From NCBI GenBank assembly GCA_020720085.1, contig DYPE01000006.1, positions 1 through 47,721 of the forward strand: a stretch of 47,721 nt of DNA. The letters run 5' to 3'. Below the pieces are notes generated by a model that saw only the letters and a list, made by a program, of their open reading frames with translations, was not told the DNA's origin and searched no databases. The position numbers and the translations under genes were made by a program. Of the stretch, positions 16,151 through 24,578 are shown piece after piece; position 1 is the first letter of the stretch, and every line of letters starts with the position of its first letter. The stretch is from Dichelobacter nodosus (GTDB taxonomy: Bacteria; Pseudomonadota; Gammaproteobacteria; Beggiatoales; Beggiatoaceae).

Positions 16151-16263
16151 GCATGACAGCAGGTTGGCGGTATGTAATAAAACAGTCATTACAACCCGCT
16201 ATGCTTTGCGGTTGCTTTTATTGATGCACTTTGAAACTGGCTGAACCAATGAGGACAATTTTC

Positions 16264-18147
16264 ATGCAAAATCATTCATTCAAAATGTTGCCTATTACCG
16301 CAGCCGTGATTGCGGCATTAGGTCTAGGACTTAGCGGTTGTGGCGGCGACAGTGACAGCCCGGCTACGACTTCCATCACTGGCGTAGAATTTGTCACCTT
16401 TGATGCGCCGAAAACCGACGACGAAATCGCCACCACCTACACCAAAGCCAAAGCCAAAGTCAGCTATTCTGACGGCACCTCTAAAGAATTCCCATTAAAT
16501 TACAACGTGTTATTCAACAACACTGACAAGGTAGGCAATGCCACTTACGCGGCTGCCCAATTATTTGACCGCAATGGCAACCCGTTGCGCGATGCCGCTG
16601 GCAACTTGTCTATTGCTGAAACGCCGGATGCCAACAGCTTGATTTCCATCAATCCGCTGTTTTTAGTGACGCAATATGAATACGATTGGATTGACTCTGC
16701 GGGCAACGACATGTACGGTCGGATGCCGATGAGCATGACCCTGACCACGCTGGAGCAAGACAGTGCGGGCAAATTGATCGCAAAAAGCCAAAAGCCCATC
16801 AGCTTCAGCGGCGTAGACGGCCTGTGGATTCCCTGCGCCGGATCGTTGTCGCCGTGGAATACCCATTTGAGTTCCGAAGAATACGAGCCGGACGCCCGCT
16901 GCATGGTTGAAGCGTCTTACAGTAAAATTTGCGACGCAACCACCAACGCCACCAGCAGCCTCGGCGCAATGACCACCTACGGCATTGCCGCGCCGAATGT
17001 TTACAACTACGGCCTGACCCCAGAAGTCACCGTCAAATCCGACGCATCCACCAGCGTGGTCAAGCACCGCACTTTGGGCCGTTTGTCCCGCGAATTGGTG
17101 CACGCCATGCCGGATCAACGCACGGTATATCAAGGCGACGACGGCACATATAACGTCCTGACCATGTTTGTGGCAGATAAAGCGGCGGATTTATCCGCCG
17201 GTACGCTGTATGCCGCCAAATGGAATCAGACCGACGACAAAAACGGCGGTGCTGCGACGTTATCCTGGATTAAACTCGGCTCCAGCAATAACACCGAACT
17301 CGCCCAACTCGCTGCCACGCTTAAATTCAGCGATATTTTTGAAACCGCCGCAGTTGAGAAAAACAGCGACGGCACTTATAAAGCTGCGCCCGCTGGCTTC
17401 ATGCAAATCATTGCTGGCCACAACACCGGCAATGTGGAAAACCTCAAACTCAAAGCAGGCATGGAAAAAGCCGCTGCATTCTTAGAAACTCGCCGTTACG
17501 CCGCATATTTGGGCGCAACCACCGAGTTTGAAAAGTTTGAAGGCGTCACATCCAACAACAAAGACAAGAAAGTCTACTTGGCAATGACGCGGATGCGCGA
17601 CGGCATGGAAAACAAGTCTACTGATCCGACCAATCATATCCGTATTCCCAAATTGGTCGCGGGCGCGGTCTACGAAATTAACACTGCCGCAGGTCAAAAA
17701 GACCAAACCGGCGCCACCATCAACAGCGACTATGCGGGTACGGCAATGCGCGGTTTAGTGCTGGGTGAAGACATCGCCAAAGACGCAATTGGCAACACCT
17801 GCTCGGTGGACAAAATCTGCAACCCGGACAACATCAAGTTCTCCGAAAAAATGCGCACCTTGTTCATTGGCGAAGACAGCAGCACTGCGCACGTCAACAA
17901 CTTCCTGTGGGCGTACAACGTGGACACCAAGAAGCTGTCGCGTGTGTTATCGATTACTGCTGGCGGCGAATCCACTGGCTTGCAAGCCATTGACAACCTC
18001 AACGGCCATGCGTACATCATGAGTAATGCCCAGCATTTGGGCGATTTCAGCAGCAACATCAATGCGGACCTGAAAACCCGCATTGCTGGCAAGATTGACA
18101 AATACAAAGCGCCAGTCGGCTATGTAGGCGGCATTCCTGGGATGTAA
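16264..18147 (+). CDS. PhoX-like (DUF839) lipoprotein phosphatase
   Basis: 627 residues from the ATG at 16264, preceded by GAGGA. The N-terminus is a lipoprotein signal with lipobox LSGC (Cys26), then a Gly/Asp/Ser linker. The body resembles the PhoX/DUF839 beta-propeller family: TLGRLSRELVHAMPDQRTVY, LETRRYAAYLGATTEFEKFE, KKVYLAMTRMRDGM, and ENGHAYIMSNAQH-like sequence near the end. PhoX enzymes are periplasmic calcium/iron phosphatases; whether this one keeps activity cannot be judged from sequence. It is a single gene with its own terminator. A nonspecific secreted phosphoesterase role is likely. Confidence 0.8.
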   Translation: MQNHSFKMLPITAAVIAALGLGLSGCGGDSDSPATTSITGVEFVTFDAPKTDDEIATTYTKAKAKVSYSDGTSKEFPLNYNVLFNNTDKVGNATYAAAQLFDRNGNPLRDAAGNLSIAETPDANSLISINPLFLVTQYEYDWIDSAGNDMYGRMPMSMTLTTLEQDSAGKLIAKSQKPISFSGVDGLWIPCAGSLSPWNTHLSSEEYEPDARCMVEASYSKICDATTNATSSLGAMTTYGIAAPNVYNYGLTPEVTVKSDASTSVVKHRTLGRLSRELVHAMPDQRTVYQGDDGTYNVLTMFVADKAADLSAGTLYAAKWNQTDDKNGGAATLSWIKLGSSNNTELAQLAATLKFSDIFETAAVEKNSDGTYKAAPAGFMQIIAGHNTGNVENLKLKAGMEKAAAFLETRRYAAYLGATTEFEKFEGVTSNNKDKKVYLAMTRMRDGMENKSTDPTNHIRIPKLVAGAVYEINTAAGQKDQTGATINSDYAGTAMRGLVLGEDIAKDAIGNTCSVDKICNPDNIKFSEKMRTLFIGEDSSTAHVNNFLWAYNVDTKKLSRVLSITAGGESTGLQAIDNLNGHAYIMSNAQHLGDFSSNINADLKTRIAGKIDKYKAPVGYVGGIPGM

Positions 18148-18177
18148 TTTTTCGCGTTTTGTTTGGGTGTGTAAAAG

Positions 18178-18212
18178 AGCCTTGTCGCGCAAGCGGCAGG
18201 GCTTTTTTTTTA
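18178..18212 (+). terminator. Intrinsic terminator of the PhoX-like gene
   Basis: AGCCTTGTCGC and GCGGCAGGGCT form an imperfect stem with a short AA-centred loop, followed by a run of at least eight T. It lies about 30 bases after the stop codon. Confidence 0.8.
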
Positions 18213-18305
18213 TTTTTTTGCCTCAGCGGCGTCATTTGCGCGGCGACGCAACCCTGCGCTACCGTTATAATAAGGCAATCCAACCCAATCCAGCGGAGCC
18301 TTGCC

Positions 18306-18410
18306 ATGTCCCGTGCGTTTACGATTTTTCTGATTGCTGTCATTGCCCTAGCGCTGTCGTTAGATGACGACAGAACATGGAATCGCCGCGTGGAGTTTCG
18401 GGCGGATTGA
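18306..18410 (+). CDS. Possible 34-residue hydrophobic peptide upstream of Rpn nuclease
   Basis: MSRAFTIFLIAVIALALSLD followed by a charged tail (DDRTWNRRVEFRAD). The first 18 residues look like a signal or membrane segment. CGGAGCC stands before the ATG. The stop at 18408-18410 is two bases before the Rpn start, so it could be a coupled leader peptide or the 5' remnant of a secreted protein gene. It may not be expressed. Confidence 0.3.
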   Translation: MSRAFTIFLIAVIALALSLDDDRTWNRRVEFRAD

Positions 18411-18412
18411 TA

Positions 18413-19357
18413 ATGCGCTACGACCTGACGCTAAAAGACCTGTTTCAAAACTTGCCGCGCCGCTTGCTACAATTATTGACCGGCAGCGACGTGGCGGAAG
18501 TGCTGAACGCCGAATATCCGAGTGTGCGCAAGCGCCTGCCGGATTTGGTGTCGCGCCTGCAAGACGGACGTTTGTACCATTTGGAATTGCAAAGCGACAA
18601 CGATCCGCTGATGCCGCAACGCATGTTGGAATATGCGGTATTGATTGAGCAACAATACGGCTGTTTTCCGTTTCAGCAAGTGCTGTACGTTGGGCGAAAG
18701 CCACTGGACATGCCCAAGCAGATTCGTGCGCCGCAGTTGCAATTTGACTATCATTTGCAGGACATTCGCTTGATCAATTGCCGCGAATTGCTGGCAAGCG
18801 ACTGTTTGGAAGACGCGATTCTGGCGATTTTATGCGATATACCCGATGAAGCGCAGGCGATTGCGGTGATTATGCAAAAACTGCAAACGTTGCATCAAAA
18901 TGCGCGTGAAGACGCGATGGAAAAACTGCACAATTTATCGCTGCTGCGCCCGCAAACGATACAAGATAAATTGAAATACTACGAGGAACATATCATGCCG
19001 ATTACGATTGATGTCACAGAAGGGGTTTGGTATCAAGACGCTTTTGCCAAAGGCAAAGCAGAAGGCGAGGCGAAAGGAGTTGCCAAAGGGGTTGCCAAAG
19101 GCAAGGCTGAAGGCAAGGCGGAAGGCAAAGCGGAAGGCAAGGCGGAAGGCAAAGCTGAAGGGATAGCCAAAGGCAAAGCTGAAGGCAGATTGTTAGCCAG
19201 CCGTGCGAATTTGACTAAATTGCTGGAAAAGCGCTTCGGTACATTGCCGGAAGAGACGCAAGCGCGGATTGCGCAAGCGCCGTTGGAGCGGGTTGAGCAG
19301 TGGTTGCTCAACGTGTTGGATGCACAAGTGTTGGCGGATGTGTTTCGGGAGGAATAA
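18413..19357 (+). CDS. Rpn-type PD-(D/E)XK nuclease with GKAE repeat and DUF4351
   Basis: 314 residues beginning MRYDLTLKDLFQNLP. The nuclease core shows LPDLVSRLQ (Asp44) and YHLELQS (Glu58, Gln60), the PD-(D/E)XK arrangement of the Rpn/YhgA-like recombination-promoting nuclease family. Around residue 215-260 is a low-complexity linker of repeated GKAEGKAE units encoded by 12-base tandem repeats. The C-terminus (NLTKLLEKRFGTLPEETQAR, then LERVEQWLLNVLDA) is a DUF4351 domain. Such proteins are multicopy and fast-evolving in filamentous bacteria. The metacaspase gene starts three bases downstream, so the two probably share a transcript. Confidence 0.85.
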   Translation: MRYDLTLKDLFQNLPRRLLQLLTGSDVAEVLNAEYPSVRKRLPDLVSRLQDGRLYHLELQSDNDPLMPQRMLEYAVLIEQQYGCFPFQQVLYVGRKPLDMPKQIRAPQLQFDYHLQDIRLINCRELLASDCLEDAILAILCDIPDEAQAIAVIMQKLQTLHQNAREDAMEKLHNLSLLRPQTIQDKLKYYEEHIMPITIDVTEGVWYQDAFAKGKAEGEAKGVAKGVAKGKAEGKAEGKAEGKAEGKAEGIAKGKAEGRLLASRANLTKLLEKRFGTLPEETQARIAQAPLERVEQWLLNVLDAQVLADVFREE

Positions 19358-19360
19358 CGT

Positions 19361-21478
19361 ATGCGTTTATTTTGTCTTTTGTTTTTGATGTTATTTTTGA
19401 GTCAGGCGGCATCGGCGGCGCGCTATGCGCTGGTGATTGGCAATGCCGATTATGCGGCTGTGGCGGATTTGCACAATCCCAAAGAAGACGCGACAGACAT
19501 GGCGCTTGAACTCAAAAATCTGAATTTTGAGGTCACGCGATTGGTTAATGCGGACAAGCCGGCGATGGACAAGGCGCTGGAAGCGTTTATCGGCACATTG
19601 CGCCGTACTGACGAGGCGGTGGTGTATTTTTCCGGGCATGGGGTGCAATACCGCAATGCCAATTATCTCGTGCCGACCGATGCCAAGCCCAAAACCGGCG
19701 CGGATATTCCGTACAGCATGGTGAATGCGCAGCAAATTTTGGACAATTTGCAGGAAGTGAACGGCGACGGGGTTAATCTGCTGATTTTAGACGCTTGCCG
19801 CAACAGTCCGTTTAAGAGTTTGAGCAAAAGCGCGGCGCAAGGTTTGGCGAACATGAAGCCGTCTGGTTCGCTGGTGTTGTATGCCACAGCGCCCGGCACC
19901 GAGGCGATGGGTAGCGAAGGTTTGCGCAACAGCATTTATACCCACCATTTGCTGGCGGCGTTGCGCAATCCGGCGCAACACCGCGTGAGTATTTTAGATA
20001 TGCAAACAGGCATTGCGGCGGCGGTGAAGCGCGACAGCGGCGGTGCGCAACTGCCCTGGCAGGAAGGCTCTTTAACGCAGACTTTTTGTTTTGCGCCGCC
20101 GTGTGGCGGAGCGGGGAATCAGGACGAGATAGAAAAATTGCATCGAGAAAAACTGGCTTTGCAGACGGAATTGGAAGCGGCGCGCCAGCAGCAAACGAGC
20201 GAATACAAAAAAGAGCAAATAAGAAGATACAATGAGACATATTATGAGCCGCTAGATGCTGACTCTGTCAATATAAATAATTTTGATCTGTGGATTTATG
20301 CCGAACATGAGGGCGGCACCTACAGTTCTGGCTTAGATAACAAAATCTATTTTAATCCACCATCCAGTTTCTTCATAGAAAAAATAAAAGAACCAACTGC
20401 CACTAAAGACGGCGGGGGATTATCAAATACAATTCGTATTTCGAAGTATAAAGGACAAACGGTGAGATTTTCTGCTTTTATTAAAACAGAGAACGTCAAA
20501 AATAAGGCATGGATATATGCTCAAAGTGGAAATTTATACCCAAGCAAAGGGATAAATGGAAATAATGACTGGACGGAATTAGTTTTAATATTTCATATAC
20601 CAAAAGATCACAATAAGGAATACATAACCTTAGCATTTTCATTATGGGAAGGTGGTCGAATGTGGATAGATAACATTAGATGGGAAGTAGTTGAAGGCAG
20701 TGTTATCTCTGCGCCAACGGCAACGCAAACCGCCACATCTACCGCCATGCGTGGCGAGACGCTAACCGACCTCCTATCCGGTATCAAATTCATCTGGCTG
20801 GAGGGCGGCTGTTTTAAGATGGGCAAAGAGAATGGAGAAAAAGATGAAAAGCCTGTGCATGAGGTATGCGTAGACGGCTTTTATTTAGCAGAGACAGAAA
20901 CCACGCAAGCGCAGTGGGAAGCGGTGATGGGCAATAATCCGAGTCTTTTTAAGGGCGCGAACCGCCCAGTGGAGCAAGTGAGTTGGAACGATACGCAAGA
21001 ATTTATTCAAAAACTTGGAAATAGTTGTTACCGTTTACCGACGGAGGCGGAGTGGGAATATGCTGCGCGGGCAGGTAGTAATGGAGATTATAGTTTGGAC
21101 AAAGACGGCAAGGAAGTCACGAAAAGTAATTTAAATGACTATGCGTGGTATGGTTACGAAAAAGCCGATAAACAAACGCATGAGGTAGCAACGAAACAGC
21201 CGAACAAATTTGGGTTATACGATATGCACGGCAACGTGTGGGAATGGACAAACGACTGGTACGAAAGCAATTATTATGACATATCTCCAAGAAACAATCC
21301 GCAAGGTGCGAAATCAGGCGAATGGCATCTACTGCGCGGCTGCACATGGAGCGATTCGTCTGACGATTGTCGCGCTACCAACCGTCAACATCCCTTACCC
21401 TCATGGCTCGCGCCCGACAACCCTAACTACGGCTTTGGGTTTCGTCTCGCCCAACCTTGCAGACTCAAGAGCGGCTAA
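19361..21478 (+). CDS. Secreted metacaspase with beta-sandwich and FGE-sulfatase domains
   Basis: 705 residues. A signal peptide (about 1-20, ending QAASAA) is followed by a caspase/peptidase C14 domain with the His-Cys dyad: VVYFSGHGVQY (His93) and LLILDACRNSPF (Cys146). A coiled segment (about 260-290) leads to a beta-sandwich region (about 300-455, including YKGQTVRFSAFIKTENVKNK and GGRMWIDNIRWEVVEG) resembling a carbohydrate-binding-type fold. The C-terminal ~210 residues are an FGE-sulfatase/C-type-lectin fold domain (YRLPTEAEWEYAARAGSNGD, YDMHGNVWEWTNDWYESN, ending CTWSDSSDDCRATNRQHP ... FGFRLAQP). FGE domains with this tail are frequent targets of diversity-generating retroelements, but no reverse transcriptase is in the window. 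The middle domain's DNA is AT-richer than its flanks. Confidence 0.88.
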   Translation: MRLFCLLFLMLFLSQAASAARYALVIGNADYAAVADLHNPKEDATDMALELKNLNFEVTRLVNADKPAMDKALEAFIGTLRRTDEAVVYFSGHGVQYRNANYLVPTDAKPKTGADIPYSMVNAQQILDNLQEVNGDGVNLLILDACRNSPFKSLSKSAAQGLANMKPSGSLVLYATAPGTEAMGSEGLRNSIYTHHLLAALRNPAQHRVSILDMQTGIAAAVKRDSGGAQLPWQEGSLTQTFCFAPPCGGAGNQDEIEKLHREKLALQTELEAARQQQTSEYKKEQIRRYNETYYEPLDADSVNINNFDLWIYAEHEGGTYSSGLDNKIYFNPPSSFFIEKIKEPTATKDGGGLSNTIRISKYKGQTVRFSAFIKTENVKNKAWIYAQSGNLYPSKGINGNNDWTELVLIFHIPKDHNKEYITLAFSLWEGGRMWIDNIRWEVVEGSVISAPTATQTATSTAMRGETLTDLLSGIKFIWLEGGCFKMGKENGEKDEKPVHEVCVDGFYLAETETTQAQWEAVMGNNPSLFKGANRPVEQVSWNDTQEFIQKLGNSCYRLPTEAEWEYAARAGSNGDYSLDKDGKEVTKSNLNDYAWYGYEKADKQTHEVATKQPNKFGLYDMHGNVWEWTNDWYESNYYDISPRNNPQGAKSGEWHLLRGCTWSDSSDDCRATNRQHPLPSWLAPDNPNYGFGFRLAQPCRLKSG

Positions 21479-21696
21479 CCAGCGAGCCAGGTAGTCAGCC
21501 AGGTAGGGTGTGCGCCATCTTTTCGGCGCACACGCGAATCTTCCCCGACGCCATCCGCGTTCGCGCCGCGAAAACATGCGGCGCAAACCCTACTTCCCTC
21601 GTTCCCATCGTCCCGATGGGAAGCGCGTCACTCCAGCGGCGCGTTTTGAAGCAGGATTCTCAGAATGGAAACTGCATTGATAAAGCCAAAAAACAC
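21479..21696. repeat. Intergenic palindromic repeats
   Basis: Contains GGTAGGGTGTGCGCC...GGCGCACAC (about 21501-21536), a hairpin related to the GGTAGGGTGRGCAAC family seen at 23116. GCGGCGCAAACCCTAC follows at 21578-21593, the inverse arm. No gene is supported. Confidence 0.5.
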
Positions 21697-22012
21697 ATGC
21701 TGACCTTCAAAGAAAGCCCGATTTTTACCAAATAAGTGAGCCGCTATTTGAATGATGACGAATACACGGCGTTGCAATGGGCTTTGGCGGGAGCATCCCG
21801 ACGCCGGAGATTTGATTCCCCGCAGCGGCGGTTTGCGTAAACTGCGCTGGCAGGCGGAAGGTCGCGGGAAAAGAGGCGGGTATCGAATAATTTATTATTG
21901 GCGTAACCAACAGGGTGAGATTTGGTTGTTGACGATGTACGCCAAGAACGAAGCGGAAAACATCCCCGCACAGGTATTGAAAGCGATTAAAGAGGCATTG
22001 GAAAATGACTAA
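21697..22012 (+). pseudogene. HigB/RelE-type toxin, nonsense mutation plus frameshift
   Basis: Read across two frames, the sequence gives MLTFKESPIFTK, a TAA (21733-21735), VSRYLNDDEYTALQWALAG, then after a frame change at about 21790 HPDAGDLIPRSGGLRKLRW, YRIIYYWRNQQGEIWLLTMY and VLKAIKEALEND. This is a complete RelE-superfamily toxin body. The stop occupies the place where a Gln (CAA) would be expected, and one base has been lost or gained. A frame-shifted ATG at 21752 opens a continuous frame, but its first 18 residues are out of the family frame. The toxin is probably inactive. Confidence 0.8.
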
Positions 22013-22286
22013 ACGCGATATAGGCAGGGAAATTCTCGACAGCATCCACGCCATCAAACGCGGCGAAGGTAAGACTTATCCCGTCTCCACCGATGTGGAT
22101 GCCAAGCAAATCCGCGAACAACTGCATTTGGGGCGTTCCGCCTTCGCCGCTTTGATGGGCGTCAGCCCGCGCACTGTGCGCGCTTGGGAACAAGGCGAAC
22201 GTAAGCCTTCCGGCGCGGCGAGAATTTTATTGTTGATGGCGGCGCGACAGCCGGATTTGGTGCTGGCTACGGTGCGTAACGGATGA
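22005..22286 (+). CDS. HigA-type HTH antitoxin
   Basis: 93 residues with an intact XRE-like helix-turn-helix: LHLGRSAFAALMGVSPRTVR AWEQGERKPSGAAR, split here at residue 20 of the motif. The start overlaps the last codons of the toxin pseudogene by eight bases, the usual toxin-then-antitoxin order of higBA loci. Such antitoxins bind the operon promoter and neutralise the toxin. With the partner toxin broken, it is left as a solitary regulator and may still act on related toxins elsewhere. Confidence 0.85.
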   Translation: MTKRDIGREILDSIHAIKRGEGKTYPVSTDVDAKQIREQLHLGRSAFAALMGVSPRTVRAWEQGERKPSGAARILLLMAARQPDLVLATVRNG

Positions 22287-22387
22287 TTTGCTGGTCGGGG
22301 TTTGCAACCCGAGACGGTGACTTTTGGTTGTCTGAAACAAAATTTACAGGATTCTAGGATTTTCAGGATGAGACAAAGGAAACACCC

Positions 22388-22657
22388 ATGCAATTAAGTT
22401 TAGACATCCCTGAAGAAGCTTTTTCCATTTTGCGGGTCGCGCCGGATGCTTTTCTCAAGGAAATGCAACTGGCGGCGGCGGTGAAATGGTATGAAATCGG
22501 CAAAATTTCCCAAGCCAAAGCCGCTGAACTGGCGGGCTTAAGCCGTCAGGGGTTTATTGAGGCGTTGGGGAAATTCGGGGTTTCCGCCCTGCAAATCACC
22601 CCGGAAGAATTGACGGCGGAGTTCGAGCGCGATGTTCGGCAACTGGGTCGTCAATAG
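22388..22657 (+). CDS. UPF0175 family antitoxin
   Basis: 89 residues. LDIPEEAFSILRVAPDAFLK, AAAVKWYEIGKISQAKAAEL, AGLSRQGFIEALGKFGVS is the UPF0175 pattern, a small helix-turn-helix protein that pairs with DUF3368 PIN-like toxins. AAAGGAAA stands before the ATG. The 3' end overlaps the toxin gene by 26 bases, giving translational coupling in the normal antitoxin-toxin order. Confidence 0.88.
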   Translation: MQLSLDIPEEAFSILRVAPDAFLKEMQLAAAVKWYEIGKISQAKAAELAGLSRQGFIEALGKFGVSALQITPEELTAEFERDVRQLGRQ

Positions 22658-23165
22658 CTCGCCATTGATTTTGCTGGGCAAAATCGGCGGTTTGGCTTGG
22701 TTGCCGAAATTAGCCAATGAGTTGCTGATTCCGTCGGGTGTCGCAGCGGAAATCAAGGCAGGGGCTGACGATCCGGCGCGGCGTTGGCTGTCGCAGGACG
22801 GCGCGGCGTATGTGCGTAATGTCGGCTCCATCCCGCCGCTCATCGCTTCATGGGATTTAGGGCGCGGTGAAACGGAAGTTTTAGCCTATGCCTGGACACA
22901 CCGCGATTATTCGGCGGTTGTGGATGACCGCGCTGCTCGGCAATGCGCGGTTGCCTTGCAAATTCCCCTGCGCGGTACCTTGGGCGTGGCTTTGTTGGCA
23001 AAACAGGCGGGGCTGATTCCACAACTCGCACCTCTTATCGAGGCACTGCAACACGCCGGACTGCGTGTTACCCCGCAAATCACCGCGCAAGCATTGCATT
23101 TGGCAAATGAGCCAGGTAGGGTGAGCAACATCTTTATCGTTGCCCACCCTTTCGTGCTGAAATAA
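22632..23165 (+). CDS. DUF3368 PIN-like toxin
   Basis: 177 residues. NWVVNSSPLILLGKIGGLAW is the N-terminal PIN-like motif, LGRGETEVLAYAW the central acidic motif, and SAVVDDRAARQCAVALQIPL with GTLGVALLAKQAGLI the C-terminal conserved part. These proteins are predicted ribonucleases paired with UPF0175 antitoxins. The last ~20 residues (NEPGRVSNIFIVAHPFVLK) are encoded by a dispersed GGTAGGGTG...CCCACCC repeat that also supplies the stop, so the native end has been replaced. The active-site acidic residues precede the replaced tail and look intact. Confidence 0.85.
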   Translation: MFGNWVVNSSPLILLGKIGGLAWLPKLANELLIPSGVAAEIKAGADDPARRWLSQDGAAYVRNVGSIPPLIASWDLGRGETEVLAYAWTHRDYSAVVDDRAARQCAVALQIPLRGTLGVALLAKQAGLIPQLAPLIEALQHAGLRVTPQITAQALHLANEPGRVSNIFIVAHPFVLK

Positions 23166-23305
23166 TAGCGCATCAGGTGTCCCCAGTCATCAAAAGGGAC
23201 ATACTGGAGCAATGCGCGCAAATGCTCAAAAAATGTCCGATGCGAAGGCAGTAAACTGCGCACGGTGCAGTACGCCGTATCCATTTCTTAAATTGAGAAT
23301 TGCTG
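23166..23305 (-). mobile_element. IS end with remnant of a transposase N-terminus
   Basis: The terminal repeat CAGCAATTCTCAATTTAA (minus strand, 23305-23288) is followed at once by an ATG at 23284 and the frame MDTAYCTVRSLLPSHRTFFE, HLRALLQYVPFDDWGHLMRY, lost at about 23170 where the repeat after the PIN toxin begins. This ties the 18-bp repeat family to an element encoding this protein. I cannot name the transposase family with certainty. Confidence 0.5.
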
Positions 23306-23387
23306 CAAGTTTACAAGATGACAGTGAAGGCAAAGGTGGGCTATGGCATAATGTTGCGCCATACGCGCGACGGTGGAGGAAAGTGCA

Positions 23388-24554
23388 GTGCGCATTTTGC
23401 ACGTGGGTAAATTTTTCCCGCCCTTTGCGGGTGGCATTGAGAACTTTATGGCAGATTTGCTGCCCGCACAGGCCGCACAGGGCGACACGGTGGCGGCATT
23501 GGTTCATGCGCATCAGCCGCCAGGTTGGTCACTGTGGCCATCCATTGCGTCAGAGCCGTGGCCGTGGGGCGCGCTGTACCGCGCGCCGTGTTTTGGGCGG
23601 TGGTTATATACGCCCATCAGTCCGCATTTTCCCGTTTGGCTACACCGCGTTATTCATGAATTTCAACCCGATGCGCTGCATTTGCATCTGCCCAATCCCT
23701 CCGCATTTTGGGCATTACCCTTGCCCAGCGCGCGGCGTTTGCCTTGGATAATTCATTGGCATTCTGACGTGGTGGCTTCCGCGTTGGATCAGCGCTTGGC
23801 CCTGGCTTACCGCGTGTACCGTCCCTTTGAGCAAGCCGTGCTGCAGCGCGCTTGTGCCATTATCGCCACTTCGCCTCCTTATTTGGAATCCAGCCCCGCG
23901 CTCGCGCCTTGGCGTGGCAAATGCCATACCGTGTCGCTAGGCTTAGATGCAGCGCGTCTGCCACCCGCATCTGCCGCCGCCTTGGCATGGGCCAATGCCA
24001 TGTGGGAGGCGCAACCGGGCGCGCGGATTTTGAATGTGGGCCGCATGACTTATTATAAAGGCCAAGAAATCTTACTGCGCGCGCTGGCGCAACTGCCGCA
24101 AGCACAAGGAATTATCGTTGGCGAAGGCGAATGGCGCCCGCAACTGGAACAGTGTGCGCGCACGCTTCAGTTGGGCCAGCGTGCACGGCTGCTGGGCTTT
24201 GTGGCGCAAGAGCAACTGGCCGCATTACTGCAAACCTGCGATATTTTTTGCCTGCCTTCGTTGGAACGCACGGAAGCCTTCGGCATGGTGCTGCTGGAAG
24301 CCATGCGTCATGGCCGCGCCGTGGTGGCCAGCCGCATTCCTGGCTCCGGTGTGGGTTGGGTGACGCAAGAAGGCCAAACTGGCCTGTTGGTTCCGCCCGC
24401 TGACCCGGTTGCGCTCGCCAATGCGCTACACCACTTAATCACAGACGTTGCCTTGCGCCAACGCCTGGGGCAAGCCGGTGCAACGCGGTTTTTCCAAGAG
24501 TTGACCATTGCGCAAGTAGCGGCACAAATTCGCGCGCTGTATTGCAAAATATAG
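23388..24554 (+). CDS. GT4-family glycosyltransferase
   Basis: 388 residues from a GTG at 23388 with GGAGG eight bases upstream. The N-terminal domain begins VRILHVGKFFPPFAGGIENF (the glycine loop) and the C-terminal domain includes ILNVGRMTYYKGQEILLRAL, IIVGEGEWRPQLE, and LPSLERTEAFGMVLLEAMRH with the EX7E donor-binding motif. This is a retaining GT-B enzyme of the GT4 type, acting in cytoplasm on a nucleotide-sugar donor for lipopolysaccharide or exopolysaccharide. It stands alone, with no other glycan genes adjacent, so the product cannot be inferred. Confidence 0.92.
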   Translation: MRILHVGKFFPPFAGGIENFMADLLPAQAAQGDTVAALVHAHQPPGWSLWPSIASEPWPWGALYRAPCFGRWLYTPISPHFPVWLHRVIHEFQPDALHLHLPNPSAFWALPLPSARRLPWIIHWHSDVVASALDQRLALAYRVYRPFEQAVLQRACAIIATSPPYLESSPALAPWRGKCHTVSLGLDAARLPPASAAALAWANAMWEAQPGARILNVGRMTYYKGQEILLRALAQLPQAQGIIVGEGEWRPQLEQCARTLQLGQRARLLGFVAQEQLAALLQTCDIFCLPSLERTEAFGMVLLEAMRHGRAVVASRIPGSGVGWVTQEGQTGLLVPPADPVALANALHHLITDVALRQRLGQAGATRFFQELTIAQVAAQIRALYCKI

Positions 24555-24578
24555 CCAGCCCGGGGACGGAACTCCGTG

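Noticed and set aside
19033-19311. Minus-strand proline/serine/alanine repeat ORF
   Set aside because: It is only the reverse complement of the GKAE-encoding repeat in the nuclease gene.
21752-22012. Intact toxin gene starting at an ATG in this frame
   Set aside because: Its first 18 residues are out of the family frame; the proper N-terminus is encoded from 21697 in another frame and is interrupted by TAA.
20760-23165. Complete diversity-generating retroelement
   Set aside because: No reverse transcriptase, accessory gene or template repeat could be found downstream; only toxin-antitoxin genes follow.
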